Below are positions 49,418 through 58,786 of a DNA stretch of 64,000 nucleotides, piece by piece. The position numbers and the translations under genes were made by a program. Where the stretch lies: the NCBI RefSeq assembly GCF_008121495.1, contig NZ_CP043051.1:248001-312000 (forward strand), given 5' to 3'. A model generated the notes under the pieces. It had not been told where the DNA came from. It did no database searches and worked only from the letters and a program-made list of their open reading frames with translations. This DNA comes from Mediterraneibacter gnavus ATCC 29149 (GTDB taxonomy: Bacteria > Bacillota > Clostridia > Lachnospirales > Lachnospiraceae). Position 1 is the first letter of the stretch. Each line of letters begins with the position of its first letter.

Positions 49418-51103
49418 CTATTCTTTCCCCTGTTCACTCTTCAAGGATTCCTGATACTTGTCAAAATACTTCTGCTTGATTGCAAGATAATCAGACAATC
49501 CATATTGTTCCATTTTCTTTAAATAGCTGTCCCACTCTTTTTCAATTCCGCCATTTAATATCCAATCTGCTTTTTTCTGTTCTGCATATTTTCTGATATC
49601 TGTATCGTATTGAGTCACTTTGTTTGTGTCTTCAATACTCATAAATACATTTGGATATACATATTTACTGTGCATATCTTCCAAATAGGTTTCATGCATA
49701 TTGTCCAGACGCCATTTTGCATCCGCAGGCTGTGTCACATAAACATCGTAATATTCATTTAATACTGCTAACGGTCCATTCACTGACTGAGCTTCTCTGA
49801 CTTCTACCGGAGACTCATTTCCAAGATCCATATGCTTTAACATTTTCTCTCCATCCTTGTTCGTTCCCATCTCGAAAATATTAAAGGAATCTTTTTCTCC
49901 ATATGTTCCCCAATTGTTCTGTGGAGATTGTAAAGGCGCATACATCTGATCAATCCACGCCGCTGCCAGTGCTGTGTTTTTACAGCTGGTTGTCAGCACG
50001 CAGCGTCCTCTGTCAAATCCACTTGTCTCACTGTTATTCTGTCTGGTGATATTCACCAGACCATTCGGACCAGCCAATGCCGGAAGCATCACATAATCCT
50101 CATAATTATCAATATTCGAAATATCCCATGTAAAACACAGACCATAACGGTGGCTTTTCCCTTTCGCCACATAAGTAGACCATTCCTGTGTAAAAGCTTC
50201 CGGATCAACCAATTTCTGCTCTACCAGTTCATGCAGCCACTGAATACCTTCTTTATAGCCTTCCTGTACAGTGGTATAAATAACCTTGCCTTCATCTGTC
50301 ACTGCAAAGTGATCCCCAGTGTCTCCGTATCCCTCACCAAATCCATTGATCAAAATTGCAGGATCCTGATCTCCATTGTTGATGATAAAGGACATCGGTA
50401 TCACATCTCCCTCTATGTCAAATTCTGACTTTAGTTCTTCCGCATGATCCCGGAACGCAATTAATACCTTTTCCAGTTCTTCTGTTGTTTCAGGTACTTT
50501 CAATCCAAGAAAATCCAGCCATTTTTTATTGATATACGGAATATTCCCAATCGCCTGAATTGCTTCTTTCCCTTCCCCCAGCTGTTCGATCCAGGGGAAA
50601 GAATAGATATGTCCGTCCGGAGCTGTACACATTGTTCTGTATTCCGGATATTTTTCAAAAATAGCCTTCAGATTCGGCATATATTTATCAATCAAATGCT
50701 CTACCGGAATAATAATCCCCTGTTTTGCATAACGAAGGAGATCATAATCATTCATTCCCGCATTAAAGAGCCCATCCGGCAGATTTCCAAACTGTGCCAG
50801 TGCCAGATTTTTCTTATCCGCAAACTGATCTGCCACAAAGCAGGTCCAGTCAATATGTACATTCGTCTGTTTTTCCAACCGTTTGAAGATTGTTCGCTCG
50901 TTCGGCTCCTGTGTAGATGTTGCAGGAGCACTGGTGATAAATGATAATTCTGCTTTTTCTTTCAGAGGAAACTCCACGTCTTCGACTGGTGTATCCGGAT
51001 TGATCTCTGCCTCCATCCTTTCTTTGCTTCCACATCCCGTCATTGAAAATACAAGCACAAGAGAAAGGCTTGCCGCAATAATCGATTTGATTCTTTTTTT
51101 CAT
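49418..51103 (-). CDS. ABC transporter substrate-binding lipoprotein (LipO-like)
   Basis: A 561-residue lipoprotein: basic start, hydrophobic stretch and lipobox MTGCGSK near residue 24. TIFKRLEKQTNVHIDWTCF, NLPDGLFNAG, IIPVEHLIDKYMPNLKAIFEKYPEYRTM are typical of large family-1 binding proteins (LipO/YtcQ group) that serve oligosaccharide importers. It lies outside the membrane and hands sugar to the two permeases upstream in the operon. Confidence 0.9.
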   Translation of the reverse strand: MKKRIKSIIAASLSLVLVFSMTGCGSKERMEAEINPDTPVEDVEFPLKEKAELSFITSAPATSTQEPNERTIFKRLEKQTNVHIDWTCFVADQFADKKNLALAQFGNLPDGLFNAGMNDYDLLRYAKQGIIIPVEHLIDKYMPNLKAIFEKYPEYRTMCTAPDGHIYSFPWIEQLGEGKEAIQAIGNIPYINKKWLDFLGLKVPETTEELEKVLIAFRDHAEELKSEFDIEGDVIPMSFIINNGDQDPAILINGFGEGYGDTGDHFAVTDEGKVIYTTVQEGYKEGIQWLHELVEQKLVDPEAFTQEWSTYVAKGKSHRYGLCFTWDISNIDNYEDYVMLPALAGPNGLVNITRQNNSETSGFDRGRCVLTTSCKNTALAAAWIDQMYAPLQSPQNNWGTYGEKDSFNIFEMGTNKDGEKMLKHMDLGNESPVEVREAQSVNGPLAVLNEYYDVYVTQPADAKWRLDNMHETYLEDMHSKYVYPNVFMSIEDTNKVTQYDTDIRKYAEQKKADWILNGGIEKEWDSYLKKMEQYGLSDYLAIKQKYFDKYQESLKSEQGKE

Positions 51104-51122
51104 AGCTGCACCTCCTAACCAT

Positions 51123-52019
51123 CTAACCTTTTACTGAACCGACCATGATTCCCTTATCGAAATATTTCTGGAAAAACGGATACATGATCAAAAGCGGCAG
51201 ACTGGATACAACAATCGTCGCATATTTCAGTAATTCTGCTACTTTTGCCATTTCTGCTGTACTCTGGATATCCGCAATCATACCTGGCTGTGGCGTATTT
51301 TGTACCAAAATCGAACGTAGTACAAGCTGCAATGGCTGTAAATTGGCATCATTCAGATAGATCATTGCATCAAAATAGCTGTTCCACATTCCCACAAAAG
51401 ACCAGAGTGCCAAAACTGCAATGATTGGTTTACACACCGGAAGCATAATCCGGAAAAAGTGCTGGATTTCATTTGCTCCGTCAATAGCTGACGCTTCTCG
51501 AAGCTCTTTTGGAATGGACTGATAATATGTTCTCGCCAAAATCATATTCCATACATTAAAGGCTCCCGGAAGCAAAATTGCCCAGACCGTATTTACCATA
51601 TGGAGCTGATTTACCAGAATAAATGTAGGTATCAGACCGCCGCCAAAAAACATGGTGATGATAAAAACAGTATTAAAAAACTTTCTTCCCACAAATTCTT
51701 TTTTAGACATTGGATACGCTGCCAATAAAGTTACAAAAACTGAAATTACAGTAAATGCTGTTGAATAAAAGAACGAATTCAAAAATCCTCTCCATATCAT
51801 TTCATTTTCAAGCACTCTTCTATATGCATCCAGTGTCCAGTCTTTAAAATTGAAACTGATTCCCTGGCTGTTCAATACATTCGGATCCATAAAAGAAGCA
51901 ACCACAACATAGACCAGCGGAATGAGTATCGCAAGTACAAAAATCCCCAGAACCGCATAGCCAAACCCTAAAAGCACTTTATCCGAAGTGCTAAGTTTCA
52001 TTTTTCTTCTTGTTTCCAT
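51123..52019 (-). CDS. ABC transporter permease, LplC/CUT1 type
   Basis: A 298-residue membrane protein with six segments. The EAA loop REASAIDGANEIQHFFRIMLPVCKPIIAVLALWSF identifies the sugar ABC permease. GYAVLGIFVLAILIPLVYVVVASF is the first membrane region. AGGAGG precedes the ATG at 52019. No ATPase gene is in the operon, so a shared MsmX-type ATPase from elsewhere would be needed. Confidence 0.92.
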   Translation of the reverse strand: METRRKMKLSTSDKVLLGFGYAVLGIFVLAILIPLVYVVVASFMDPNVLNSQGISFNFKDWTLDAYRRVLENEMIWRGFLNSFFYSTAFTVISVFVTLLAAYPMSKKEFVGRKFFNTVFIITMFFGGGLIPTFILVNQLHMVNTVWAILLPGAFNVWNMILARTYYQSIPKELREASAIDGANEIQHFFRIMLPVCKPIIAVLALWSFVGMWNSYFDAMIYLNDANLQPLQLVLRSILVQNTPQPGMIADIQSTAEMAKVAELLKYATIVVSSLPLLIMYPFFQKYFDKGIMVGSVKG

Positions 52020-52030
52020 CTTCGTACCTC

Positions 52031-52969
52031 CTAAAGACCTTCCCCGTCATTGAGTTTCTTTACAATCCAGTTTACTGCGATTAGAAGGATTACATTAATA
52101 ATCGAATTGAACAATCCCACTGCTGTCGAATATCCATAATCTCCATTTAACAGACCGATTCGATATACATAAGTAGAGAGGATCTCAGATGCTGGAAGAT
52201 TCATATCTGTCTGCAACGCAAATGCCTTTTCAAATCCAATGCTCATAATATTTCCTGCCTGCAAAATAAACTGGATGACAATAATATTTTTGATTGCCGG
52301 AAGTTCTACATACCAAATCTGCTGTAAAATATTTGCACCATCTACAATTGCTGCCTCTTCCAGATCTTTGCTCGCATTTGACAGCGCTGCAGTATACATG
52401 ATCGATGCCCATCCTGCTGTCTGCCAGATTCCGCTGGCGATATAGATTGTACGAAACGATTCCGGCATTGTCATCCAATTGGTATCAATCCCCAACACCT
52501 GATTGATTGGTCCTACCGGAGAAAGAAACATACGGATCATACCACAGAGAACGATTACGGAAATAAAATTCGGTGCATAGATCAGTAACTGAATCTTCTT
52601 TCGAATTCCTGCTTTTCTAATGCGGTTTAAAAGTAATGCAAGAATAATCGGTACCGGAAAGCCCCATAGTAATCCATATGCACTCAGCTTCAACGTGTTC
52701 ATCAGATAATTCATAAAATCTGGTGATGACAAAAAACGCTGAAAATATTCCAACCCTACCCATTCACTTCCAAACACACCGTCAATCACATTATAATCCT
52801 CAAATGCGATCAGCACTCCACTCATTGGAATGTACTTGAAAATAATCGTCAAAAGAAGTGCCGGCATTAGAAAGAATAAGTATAACTGCCAGTTTTTTCT
52901 GACATACTGTAGCTTTTGTTTTGCTGTCTGCTTCACCGGAACCGCTTTCTTGTTTGTAAATGTCCTCAT
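52031..52969 (-). CDS. ABC transporter permease, LplB/CUT1 type
   Basis: A 312-residue membrane protein starting with a basic stretch, then LYLFFLMPALLLTIIFKYIPMSGVLIAFEDYN. The EAA loop is KDLEEAAIVDGANILQQIWYVELPAIKNII. First gene of the operon, controlled by the operators upstream. Pairs with the LplC-type permease. Confidence 0.92.
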   Translation of the reverse strand: MRTFTNKKAVPVKQTAKQKLQYVRKNWQLYLFFLMPALLLTIIFKYIPMSGVLIAFEDYNVIDGVFGSEWVGLEYFQRFLSSPDFMNYLMNTLKLSAYGLLWGFPVPIILALLLNRIRKAGIRKKIQLLIYAPNFISVIVLCGMIRMFLSPVGPINQVLGIDTNWMTMPESFRTIYIASGIWQTAGWASIMYTAALSNASKDLEEAAIVDGANILQQIWYVELPAIKNIIVIQFILQAGNIMSIGFEKAFALQTDMNLPASEILSTYVYRIGLLNGDYGYSTAVGLFNSIINVILLIAVNWIVKKLNDGEGL

Positions 52970-52999
52970 TTCTTTTTTCCTCCCTGCTTCTTTTTAATA

Positions 53000-53146
53000 A
53001 ACCGGTTATGCAACCGGTAAAGTAACCGGTTACTTTTAATTCGATATTACACCAGATTCTCTAACATGTCAACATATTTTCATAAATACACGTTCTCTGT
53101 TCACCAAATTTTAGTCTTATTGCATAACCGGTTCCGTAACCAGTTA
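53000..53146. promoter_or_regulatory. Five LacI-type operators in two evenly spaced clusters
   Basis: Octamers AACCGGTT at 53000, AACCGGTA at 53012 and AACCGGTT at 53024 (within GTAACCGGTTAC) are spaced exactly 12 bp apart. Two more, AACCGGTT at 53127 and AACCAGTT at 53139, are also 12 bp apart. CCGG-centred palindromes are typical of LacI-family operators. One cluster lies downstream of the importer promoter, the other just upstream of the lacI promoter. Confidence 0.85.
53044..53072 (-). promoter_or_regulatory. Promoter of the fructoside importer operon
   Basis: On the minus strand, TTGACA (53072-53067), 17 bases, TAATAT (53049-53044). The three-operator cluster starts about 10 bases after the -10, so bound repressor would block the start of transcription. 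Confidence 0.9.
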
Positions 53147-53155
53147 TTTCTTAAT

Positions 53156-53183
53156 TGCTTTTTTCTGCTGTTCTTGCTATACT
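53156..53183 (+). promoter_or_regulatory. Promoter of the lacI-type gene
   Basis: TTGCTT at 53156-53161, 16 bases, TATACT at 53178-53183. The two-operator cluster ends ten bases upstream of the -35, which suggests autoregulation. Confidence 0.7.
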
Positions 53184-53218
53184 GAAAGTAATTTACAGAA
53201 AACAGGAGTTGTTATATT

Positions 53219-54247
53219 ATGGGCAAAAAGAAAGTAACCTTTGCAGATATTGCAAAATATACGAACTTTTCCAAAACTACGATTTCAAGATATTTTAATA
53301 GTCCAGATTCTCTTACTTTAGAAAATCAGGAAAAAATCGCAAAGGCTCTGGATGATCTTGGATATCAGGAAAATAAGCTTGCTAAAGTTCTGGCAAATGG
53401 GAAAAGCGAATTTATAGGAATCATTATTCCCAATCTATATCTGCACTACTATTCTGAGATGTTGAATCAGCTTTTGTCCAGCTACAGTGACTACCACTAC
53501 AAATTCCTTGTATTCGTAAGCAGTGACAAAAAGGAACTGGAACAACAGTACCTGGATGAATTGATGGCTTATAAAATTGAAGGTCTGATTATATTGAGCC
53601 ATACTTTTTCTTCCGAGGAGCTTGCTTCCTATCACATTCCAATCGTCGCAATTGAACGGGAAGCTGAGCATATCTGTAGCGTAGACACAGACAACTATAT
53701 GGGAGCTGTACAGGCAACCAATCTGCTGATTCGCAATCAATGTGATGTACTGATTCATGTAAATGTTCCTGTACCTGAACACGTGCCTGCCTATAACCGT
53801 ATCCGAGGATTTGAAGATACTTGTAAGGAACATCACATTCCATATGAACTAATGCTTCAGGATCTTGGCTATACTTATGAAACTACTTATGTAGCGATCA
53901 GACAGGTTTTTCAAAAAATAGACAGCACCTATTCTGGAAAGAAAAAAGGAGTCTTTCTTTCAAATGATACTTACGCAAATATATTTTTGAACCTGCTTTT
54001 CCAAAAATATGGAAAATTACCGGAAGATTACCAAATCGTAGGCTTTGATAATTCTCCAATTGCCAACGAAGCAATTCTCCCAATTACTACGATTGGCCAA
54101 CAGATTGATAAAATCGCAAAAACCGCAATGGAGCTTTTGATTTTGCAAATGGATGAGATGAAAAAAAGAAGACCTACTCCTTTAGAACATCCCATTCACA
54201 AACAAATCACTCCTGTTCTGATTCGCCGTGAGACTACAGATTCCTGA
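53219..54247 (+). CDS. LacI-family transcriptional regulator of the GH32/ABC locus
   Basis: A 342-residue regulator. The DNA-binding domain KVTFADIAKYTNFSKTTISRYFNSPDSLTLENQEKI is at the N-terminus, with the hinge helix in KLAKVLANGKSEFIGIIIPN, then a periplasmic-binding-like sensor domain (IVAIEREAEHICSVDTDNY, YQIVGFDNSPIANEAILPITTIGQ). It is divergent from the importer operon and surely acts at the CCGG operators between them. The inducer is probably a fructose-containing sugar. Confidence 0.93.
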   Translation: MGKKKVTFADIAKYTNFSKTTISRYFNSPDSLTLENQEKIAKALDDLGYQENKLAKVLANGKSEFIGIIIPNLYLHYYSEMLNQLLSSYSDYHYKFLVFVSSDKKELEQQYLDELMAYKIEGLIILSHTFSSEELASYHIPIVAIEREAEHICSVDTDNYMGAVQATNLLIRNQCDVLIHVNVPVPEHVPAYNRIRGFEDTCKEHHIPYELMLQDLGYTYETTYVAIRQVFQKIDSTYSGKKKGVFLSNDTYANIFLNLLFQKYGKLPEDYQIVGFDNSPIANEAILPITTIGQQIDKIAKTAMELLILQMDEMKKRRPTPLEHPIHKQITPVLIRRETTDS

Positions 54248-54330
54248 TATTTATACCTGATCGGAGGAAGTCCGCCCGCTAAAGGCATAAGTTACGGGAT
54301 ACCCGAATAGGTAAAAACCATCAGTAAAAA

Positions 54331-54361
54331 GACAGAGCCTGGAATCACACCCTACTCTGTC
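54331..54361 (+). terminator. Terminator after the lacI-type gene
   Basis: GACAGAG and CTCTGTC form a 7-bp stem followed by CTTCATAT; the end of the convergent GGDEF gene overlaps it. Moderate strength. Confidence 0.55.
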
Positions 54362-55355
54362 CTTCATATATTTTATATCCGTTTTTCTGTTCTCTTTTTA
54401 CTTCATAAAGTGCCTCATCTGCTTTTTCATAAAGTTTTTCAAAACTCTCTGTTTCCGCCTGTCCAAGTGCGATTCCTATTGAGGCACTGATCTGAATCCT
54501 TTGTCCGTCCTTTTCATAAGTATTGCATAGAGATTCATTCAACTTCTTTGCCATCCGATGAACCGCTTCTATCCGGTCAATCCTTCGAATCAGCAGCACA
54601 AATTCATCTCCGCCAAGACGTCCTACAATATCTTCTTTTCGAAAACATTGATCAAGAATCTTTGCTGTGTTTTGCAATACCTGATCCCCTGTTCCATGCC
54701 CCAGAAAATCATTGATTTCCTTAAAATGATCCAGATCCAGAATGAAAAATGCGTCCACTCCCTGTTTATTTTTATCTTCTTTCAGTGCTTTTTCAATATT
54801 CTGTATCAAGCCTTCCCGATTGTACACTCCTGTCAGAAAGTCTCTTTGCGATGCCTTTTGGATTTTATTGATATTTTTTAAGTGATGTTCTATTTCCGCC
54901 TCTTTTTCCTTTTGTTCATCGTAATTTTCCAGTACACCGATAATCTTTTTATTTTTTTCCTTTCCATTTATAATTGTTCTGCTACGGATCCATCCTCTTT
55001 TTCCACCATATTGGACCGGCAATACTACAGGCTCACATTCCTTTTCTTACATAATGCTAAAATACAGCTTTTCGTATTGTGTCAGCCCTTCTTCACAAAT
55101 ATAACCCGCTTTGACCATTTCACTCGGATGAATCCGATCCAGAGAATAATGTTTTTCACACTCGTTTTCCATATCCCCATACAGTAAAATTCGTTTCTGT
55201 TTCATATCCACAAATTCCTGCTGAAATGTCATATGATACACCCTGAGCTGAAACCAGATAAACGCAATCATGTTCAGACTCACTGTCAGAATCATGATAA
55301 AAATCACTGTAAAAAGCAGTTCCCTCCTCTGTCCCTTTAACATCCCTTTTTTCAT
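54345..55355 (-). pseudogene. Membrane-anchored GGDEF (diguanylate cyclase) gene with an in-frame stop
   Basis: Starts at the ATG at 55355, eight bases after AAGGAG. One membrane segment (LLFTVIFIMILTVSLNMIAF), then a small sensor domain. A TAA at 55049-55047 interrupts it after YEKLYFSIM; the same frame goes on with ECEPVVLPVQYGGKRGWIRS into a coiled linker and a complete GGDEF domain (DFLTGVYNREGL, FILDLDHFKEINDFLGHGTGD, VGRLGGDEFVLLIRRID). The active-site motif is intact, so a restart from the TTG at 55022 could make a free cyclase domain. As written the full protein is not made. Confidence 0.85.
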
Positions 55356-55559
55356 TCTCATTTCTCCTTCTGAAAATTGCTGTCCATGATTCCTAAAACA
55401 CATGAAACATAATATTATATTCCTGATTCCTCCCGATAATGACAAGCTCTCATCTATTTTCTTCTTTTTTATCATTCTTGCTTTTTTTATTTGTTTTGTA
55501 TATGATAGAGATAACTTTTATTGGACTGATTTAAATTTATTTTCACAAAGGAGACATGT

Positions 55560-56390
55560 ATGAGCAACCGACATTATCTGATCAATTCAGAAGATCTTCA
55601 AAATCTGAATGCCAAATTACTTTCCATTGCTTTCTCCAAAGACGAAGGTGACTGGAAAAGTATTATGCATACACATCATTTTACGGAACTCTTATTTGTA
55701 GTCAGTGGAGAAGGCAGCTTTTCTTTTAACCAGGAGCAATCGCCTCTACGCCGGGGAGATCTGGTCATCATCCCGCCTTACACAGAACATACCGAACGTT
55801 CCTCTCAAAATCATCCGCTGGAATATTATGTGCTCGGAATTGATGGAATTTCATTCCTGTCCCAAAAAGACAGAGAATGCGCACAGGTATTCTGCAATTT
55901 TGAGCATGATCCCAGTATTCATGAACTGTTCCGCCAGATGCTCTACGAAATCCGGACCGCACAATACGGTTCTCAGACCATCTGCCAGCATCTGCTTGAG
56001 ATTCTGATTCTGAAGATCATACGATCCCAACAGCTCATTCCCGTATCGATCAACTCGATCCGAATGACAAAGGAATGTGCCCAGATCAAAGAATACCTGG
56101 ACTCAAACTATGCAGAACACATTACGCTGGACACGCTGACCGGTTTGACACATATGAACAAATATTATATGGTGCACTCTTTTACAAAATATGCCGGACT
56201 CTCCCCAATTCAGTATCTGAATCAGACGCGTCTGAAGCGTGCACAGCATTTGCTGAAAAATACCAACTATTCGATTTCTGATATTGCGTCCTCCACCGGA
56301 TTTTCTTCCCAGTCCTATTTTACACAGATTTTCCGGAAGAATTTTAATATGACACCGGTGAAATACCGGCAGGAACATGCAAAGAATTAA
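55560..56390 (+). CDS. AraC-family regulator
   Basis: A 276-residue protein: cupin-like sensor (HTHHFTELLFVVSGEGSF...PLRRGDLVIIPPYTEHTERS), then two helix-turn-helix units (ITLDTLTGLTHMNKYYMVHSFTKYAGLSPIQYLN and YSISDIASSTGFSSQSYFTQIFRKNFNMTPVKYR). GGAG precedes the ATG. It is convergent with the GH112 gene and may control it or another sugar locus. Confidence 0.93.
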   Translation: MSNRHYLINSEDLQNLNAKLLSIAFSKDEGDWKSIMHTHHFTELLFVVSGEGSFSFNQEQSPLRRGDLVIIPPYTEHTERSSQNHPLEYYVLGIDGISFLSQKDRECAQVFCNFEHDPSIHELFRQMLYEIRTAQYGSQTICQHLLEILILKIIRSQQLIPVSINSIRMTKECAQIKEYLDSNYAEHITLDTLTGLTHMNKYYMVHSFTKYAGLSPIQYLNQTRLKRAQHLLKNTNYSISDIASSTGFSSQSYFTQIFRKNFNMTPVKYRQEHAKN

Positions 56391-56421
56391 ATTTTATACC
56401 TGAATACCCGGATAGGTACAC

Positions 56422-56467
56422 AAAAAGGAACGCTCTCACAGAACTTTCTATGATCGCGTTCCTTTTT
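56422..56467. terminator. Bidirectional terminator between AraC and GH112 genes
   Basis: AAAAAGGAACGC and GCGTTCCTTTTT form a 12-bp perfect stem that supplies T runs on both strands. Confidence 0.92.
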
Positions 56468-56480
56468 CTTTTATCAATCT

Positions 56481-58643
56481 CTAAATCTCATACCACTTAA
56501 TTTCATTTGCTTCCATATCCAGATCAAAGCAACTTCCGTCTCCGCGGTAGACAGTTGTTCTCTGTGGCTCATAAGTGTTATTCACTACACAGTATTTTCC
56601 ATTCTTCACATACGCATGTACTTCTACATTGTAGTTTGTACTGAACCACTTATGCAGATCTTCTTCATCATGAGAAGACCAGATGATGGAACGATATAAC
56701 AGTCTGCTGTTTTCGAAACTATATGGAAGTCCGCTGATGTAAACGCAGCGTCCCTGTCCAAACTCATTGACTGCAAGCTGTACTTCTTTGTCAATCTGTT
56801 TGACGATCGTTGTACCGTCCAGTGCAAAGATGCTCTTTTTGCCTTCTCCGAAGTCGATCTCCCCTTTACAGTCTTCTGTGATGAAGTGCTCATGCTCTTC
56901 CCAGTTATATTTATCCATGTTCAGTGTAAATCCTGTCTCTTTTTCTACACCCATCACCGTTGCAAGCTGGAAGAAATGACCTTCATACTGATGAGCAGCC
57001 GGCTCTCCGACTCCGATAAATCCGCCGCCGTTGTAAACAAATTTCTTGATCGCTGTGACGATCGTCTCATCAGTCCAGTTGTCTCCGCCTGTGTATGCAG
57101 TATCTGCATCACCAATATTCAGTACCACATCAATGTCATCTAAAATTGCCGGATTCTCACGGATATCATCAAAGCTGATAAATCTGACATCAAACGGAGC
57201 ACCGCTGAGCGCTTCGATTACACCTGCATAAGAGTAGTTCTGTTTGTAGTAGATCGCATGATGCACCATATGATTTCCCCATGCACGCATCTTGCCCCAG
57301 CAGTTTAATACTGCGACCTTCTTGATGCAGTATGGCGTCGTTCCTTTGATATTTGTATACAGAGTACGGAATTCGTTGCAGACACTCTCTACATAATCGA
57401 TAAATTCCGGGAACTCCATCGCCAGTTTTAAGTATCCGCCGTATCCGATACGGTCAATCGGTTTTCTTAAAATCGCACGTCTTGCCGTTACCCAGTTGAC
57501 TTTTGCTTCCTTGACCGGATCTCCTCCTTCATGGAACGTATCCGGGAAGAAGTATGGCAAGAATCTTCCTTCTGTATATTTCACCCCGTCAATATCACTG
57601 ATCAGACGCAGCGTCGCACCGTTTCCAACACTTCCTACGACTGCATCCAGACCGATGGTCTTGAACTCATCCATAAACGGTTCCATTCCGATCCAGTGAT
57701 CTCCAAGGAACATCATGGCTTCTTTTCCACATTCATGTGTGATATCCACCATCTCTTTTGCAAGCTTGGCAACCTCTCTTCTCTGGAATGCCTGAAAATC
57801 CTTAAATTCTTTGGATGGAATCCGATACGTATTGTTCATATATCCCTGATCGATAATAAATTCCGGACGGAACTTATATCCGACCTCCTGCTCAAACTGC
57901 TCCAGAATATATGGACTTACCGATGCAGAATATCCATACCAGTCTACATAACGCTCTCTCGCCAGTTCATCAAAAATCAGTGTAAACTGATGGAAAAATG
58001 TCGTATAACGGATCACGTCGATATGTGGATTGTCCTGAATATATTTTCTGAGACGCTCCATGGAATATTTGTGTGTCTTTGGCTGACGCACATCAAATGT
58101 GATCTGCTTTTCAAAGTCTGTCCATCCGTTTGTCACCGCATTGTACATATGTACCGGATCCCACATAATATAGGCAAGAAAACTTACTGTATAATCATGA
58201 AATGCCTTTGCACTGTGGATCGTCACATCCCCGCTCTCGCTGTCATAGCTCCACTGCTCTGTCGGAACTACTTCTCCCGTGGTACGGTCAATCACTTCCC
58301 ACCATCTTGTGATATCATCATGGTCATTGACCTTCAGCATATCCGGATACAGATGGTTCATCAGATGAATGGATAACTCCTCTTCTACTGCTGTATAAAA
58401 AGGAGTCATAATATACATCTGCTGAATCTCTTCCGGATTTGCCTTTGCCCATGCGTTGTCTTTTCTGGTTGTATAATAAGTAGAATATACTTTTGCATCT
58501 ACATTCTTTAATTCTTCTGGATAATCGGTTCCGTCACAGTCACGGATCGCATCTGCCCCCCAGCGCTTTACCAAATCCAGTGTTTCCGGCACAACGTCCA
58601 CATCTGTAGGGATCGTAACCCTTCCGCTCGTACACTCTTTCAA
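56481..58643 (-). CDS. gnpA: GH112 1,3-beta-galactosyl-N-acetylhexosamine phosphorylase
   Basis: A 720-residue intracellular enzyme that splits galacto-N-biose or lacto-N-biose with phosphate, releasing galactose-1-phosphate. GRVTIPTDVDVVPETLDLVKRWGADAIRDCDGTDYPEEL is the usual start; AMMFLGDHWIGMEPFMDEF carries the general acid Asp by comparison with the bifidobacterial enzyme; YGYSASVSPYILEQFE and VGSVGNGATLRLISD are also typical. The start is a TTG after GAGGAG. No transporter lies beside it. Suggests use of mucin or milk glycans. Confidence 0.95.
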   Translation of the reverse strand: MKECTSGRVTIPTDVDVVPETLDLVKRWGADAIRDCDGTDYPEELKNVDAKVYSTYYTTRKDNAWAKANPEEIQQMYIMTPFYTAVEEELSIHLMNHLYPDMLKVNDHDDITRWWEVIDRTTGEVVPTEQWSYDSESGDVTIHSAKAFHDYTVSFLAYIMWDPVHMYNAVTNGWTDFEKQITFDVRQPKTHKYSMERLRKYIQDNPHIDVIRYTTFFHQFTLIFDELARERYVDWYGYSASVSPYILEQFEQEVGYKFRPEFIIDQGYMNNTYRIPSKEFKDFQAFQRREVAKLAKEMVDITHECGKEAMMFLGDHWIGMEPFMDEFKTIGLDAVVGSVGNGATLRLISDIDGVKYTEGRFLPYFFPDTFHEGGDPVKEAKVNWVTARRAILRKPIDRIGYGGYLKLAMEFPEFIDYVESVCNEFRTLYTNIKGTTPYCIKKVAVLNCWGKMRAWGNHMVHHAIYYKQNYSYAGVIEALSGAPFDVRFISFDDIRENPAILDDIDVVLNIGDADTAYTGGDNWTDETIVTAIKKFVYNGGGFIGVGEPAAHQYEGHFFQLATVMGVEKETGFTLNMDKYNWEEHEHFITEDCKGEIDFGEGKKSIFALDGTTIVKQIDKEVQLAVNEFGQGRCVYISGLPYSFENSRLLYRSIIWSSHDEEDLHKWFSTNYNVEVHAYVKNGKYCVVNNTYEPQRTTVYRGDGSCFDLDMEANEIKWYEI

Positions 58644-58691
58644 AATGATTCTCCTCTCTCTTCTCTGTTATAGTCTACTTTGTATAAATCA

Positions 58692-58720
58692 AGAATAGAA
58701 GAAAACCCTGCTTTCGTCAA
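58692..58720 (-). promoter_or_regulatory. Promoter of the GH112 gene
   Basis: On the minus strand, TTGACG (58720-58715), 17 bases, TATTCT (58697-58692). Confidence 0.75.
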
Positions 58721-58786
58721 TTTGCTTCTTGCTTTCATTTTTAGCATTCTTGCTGTTGTATTTTTTTCGTGTTGAAACTGATAATT

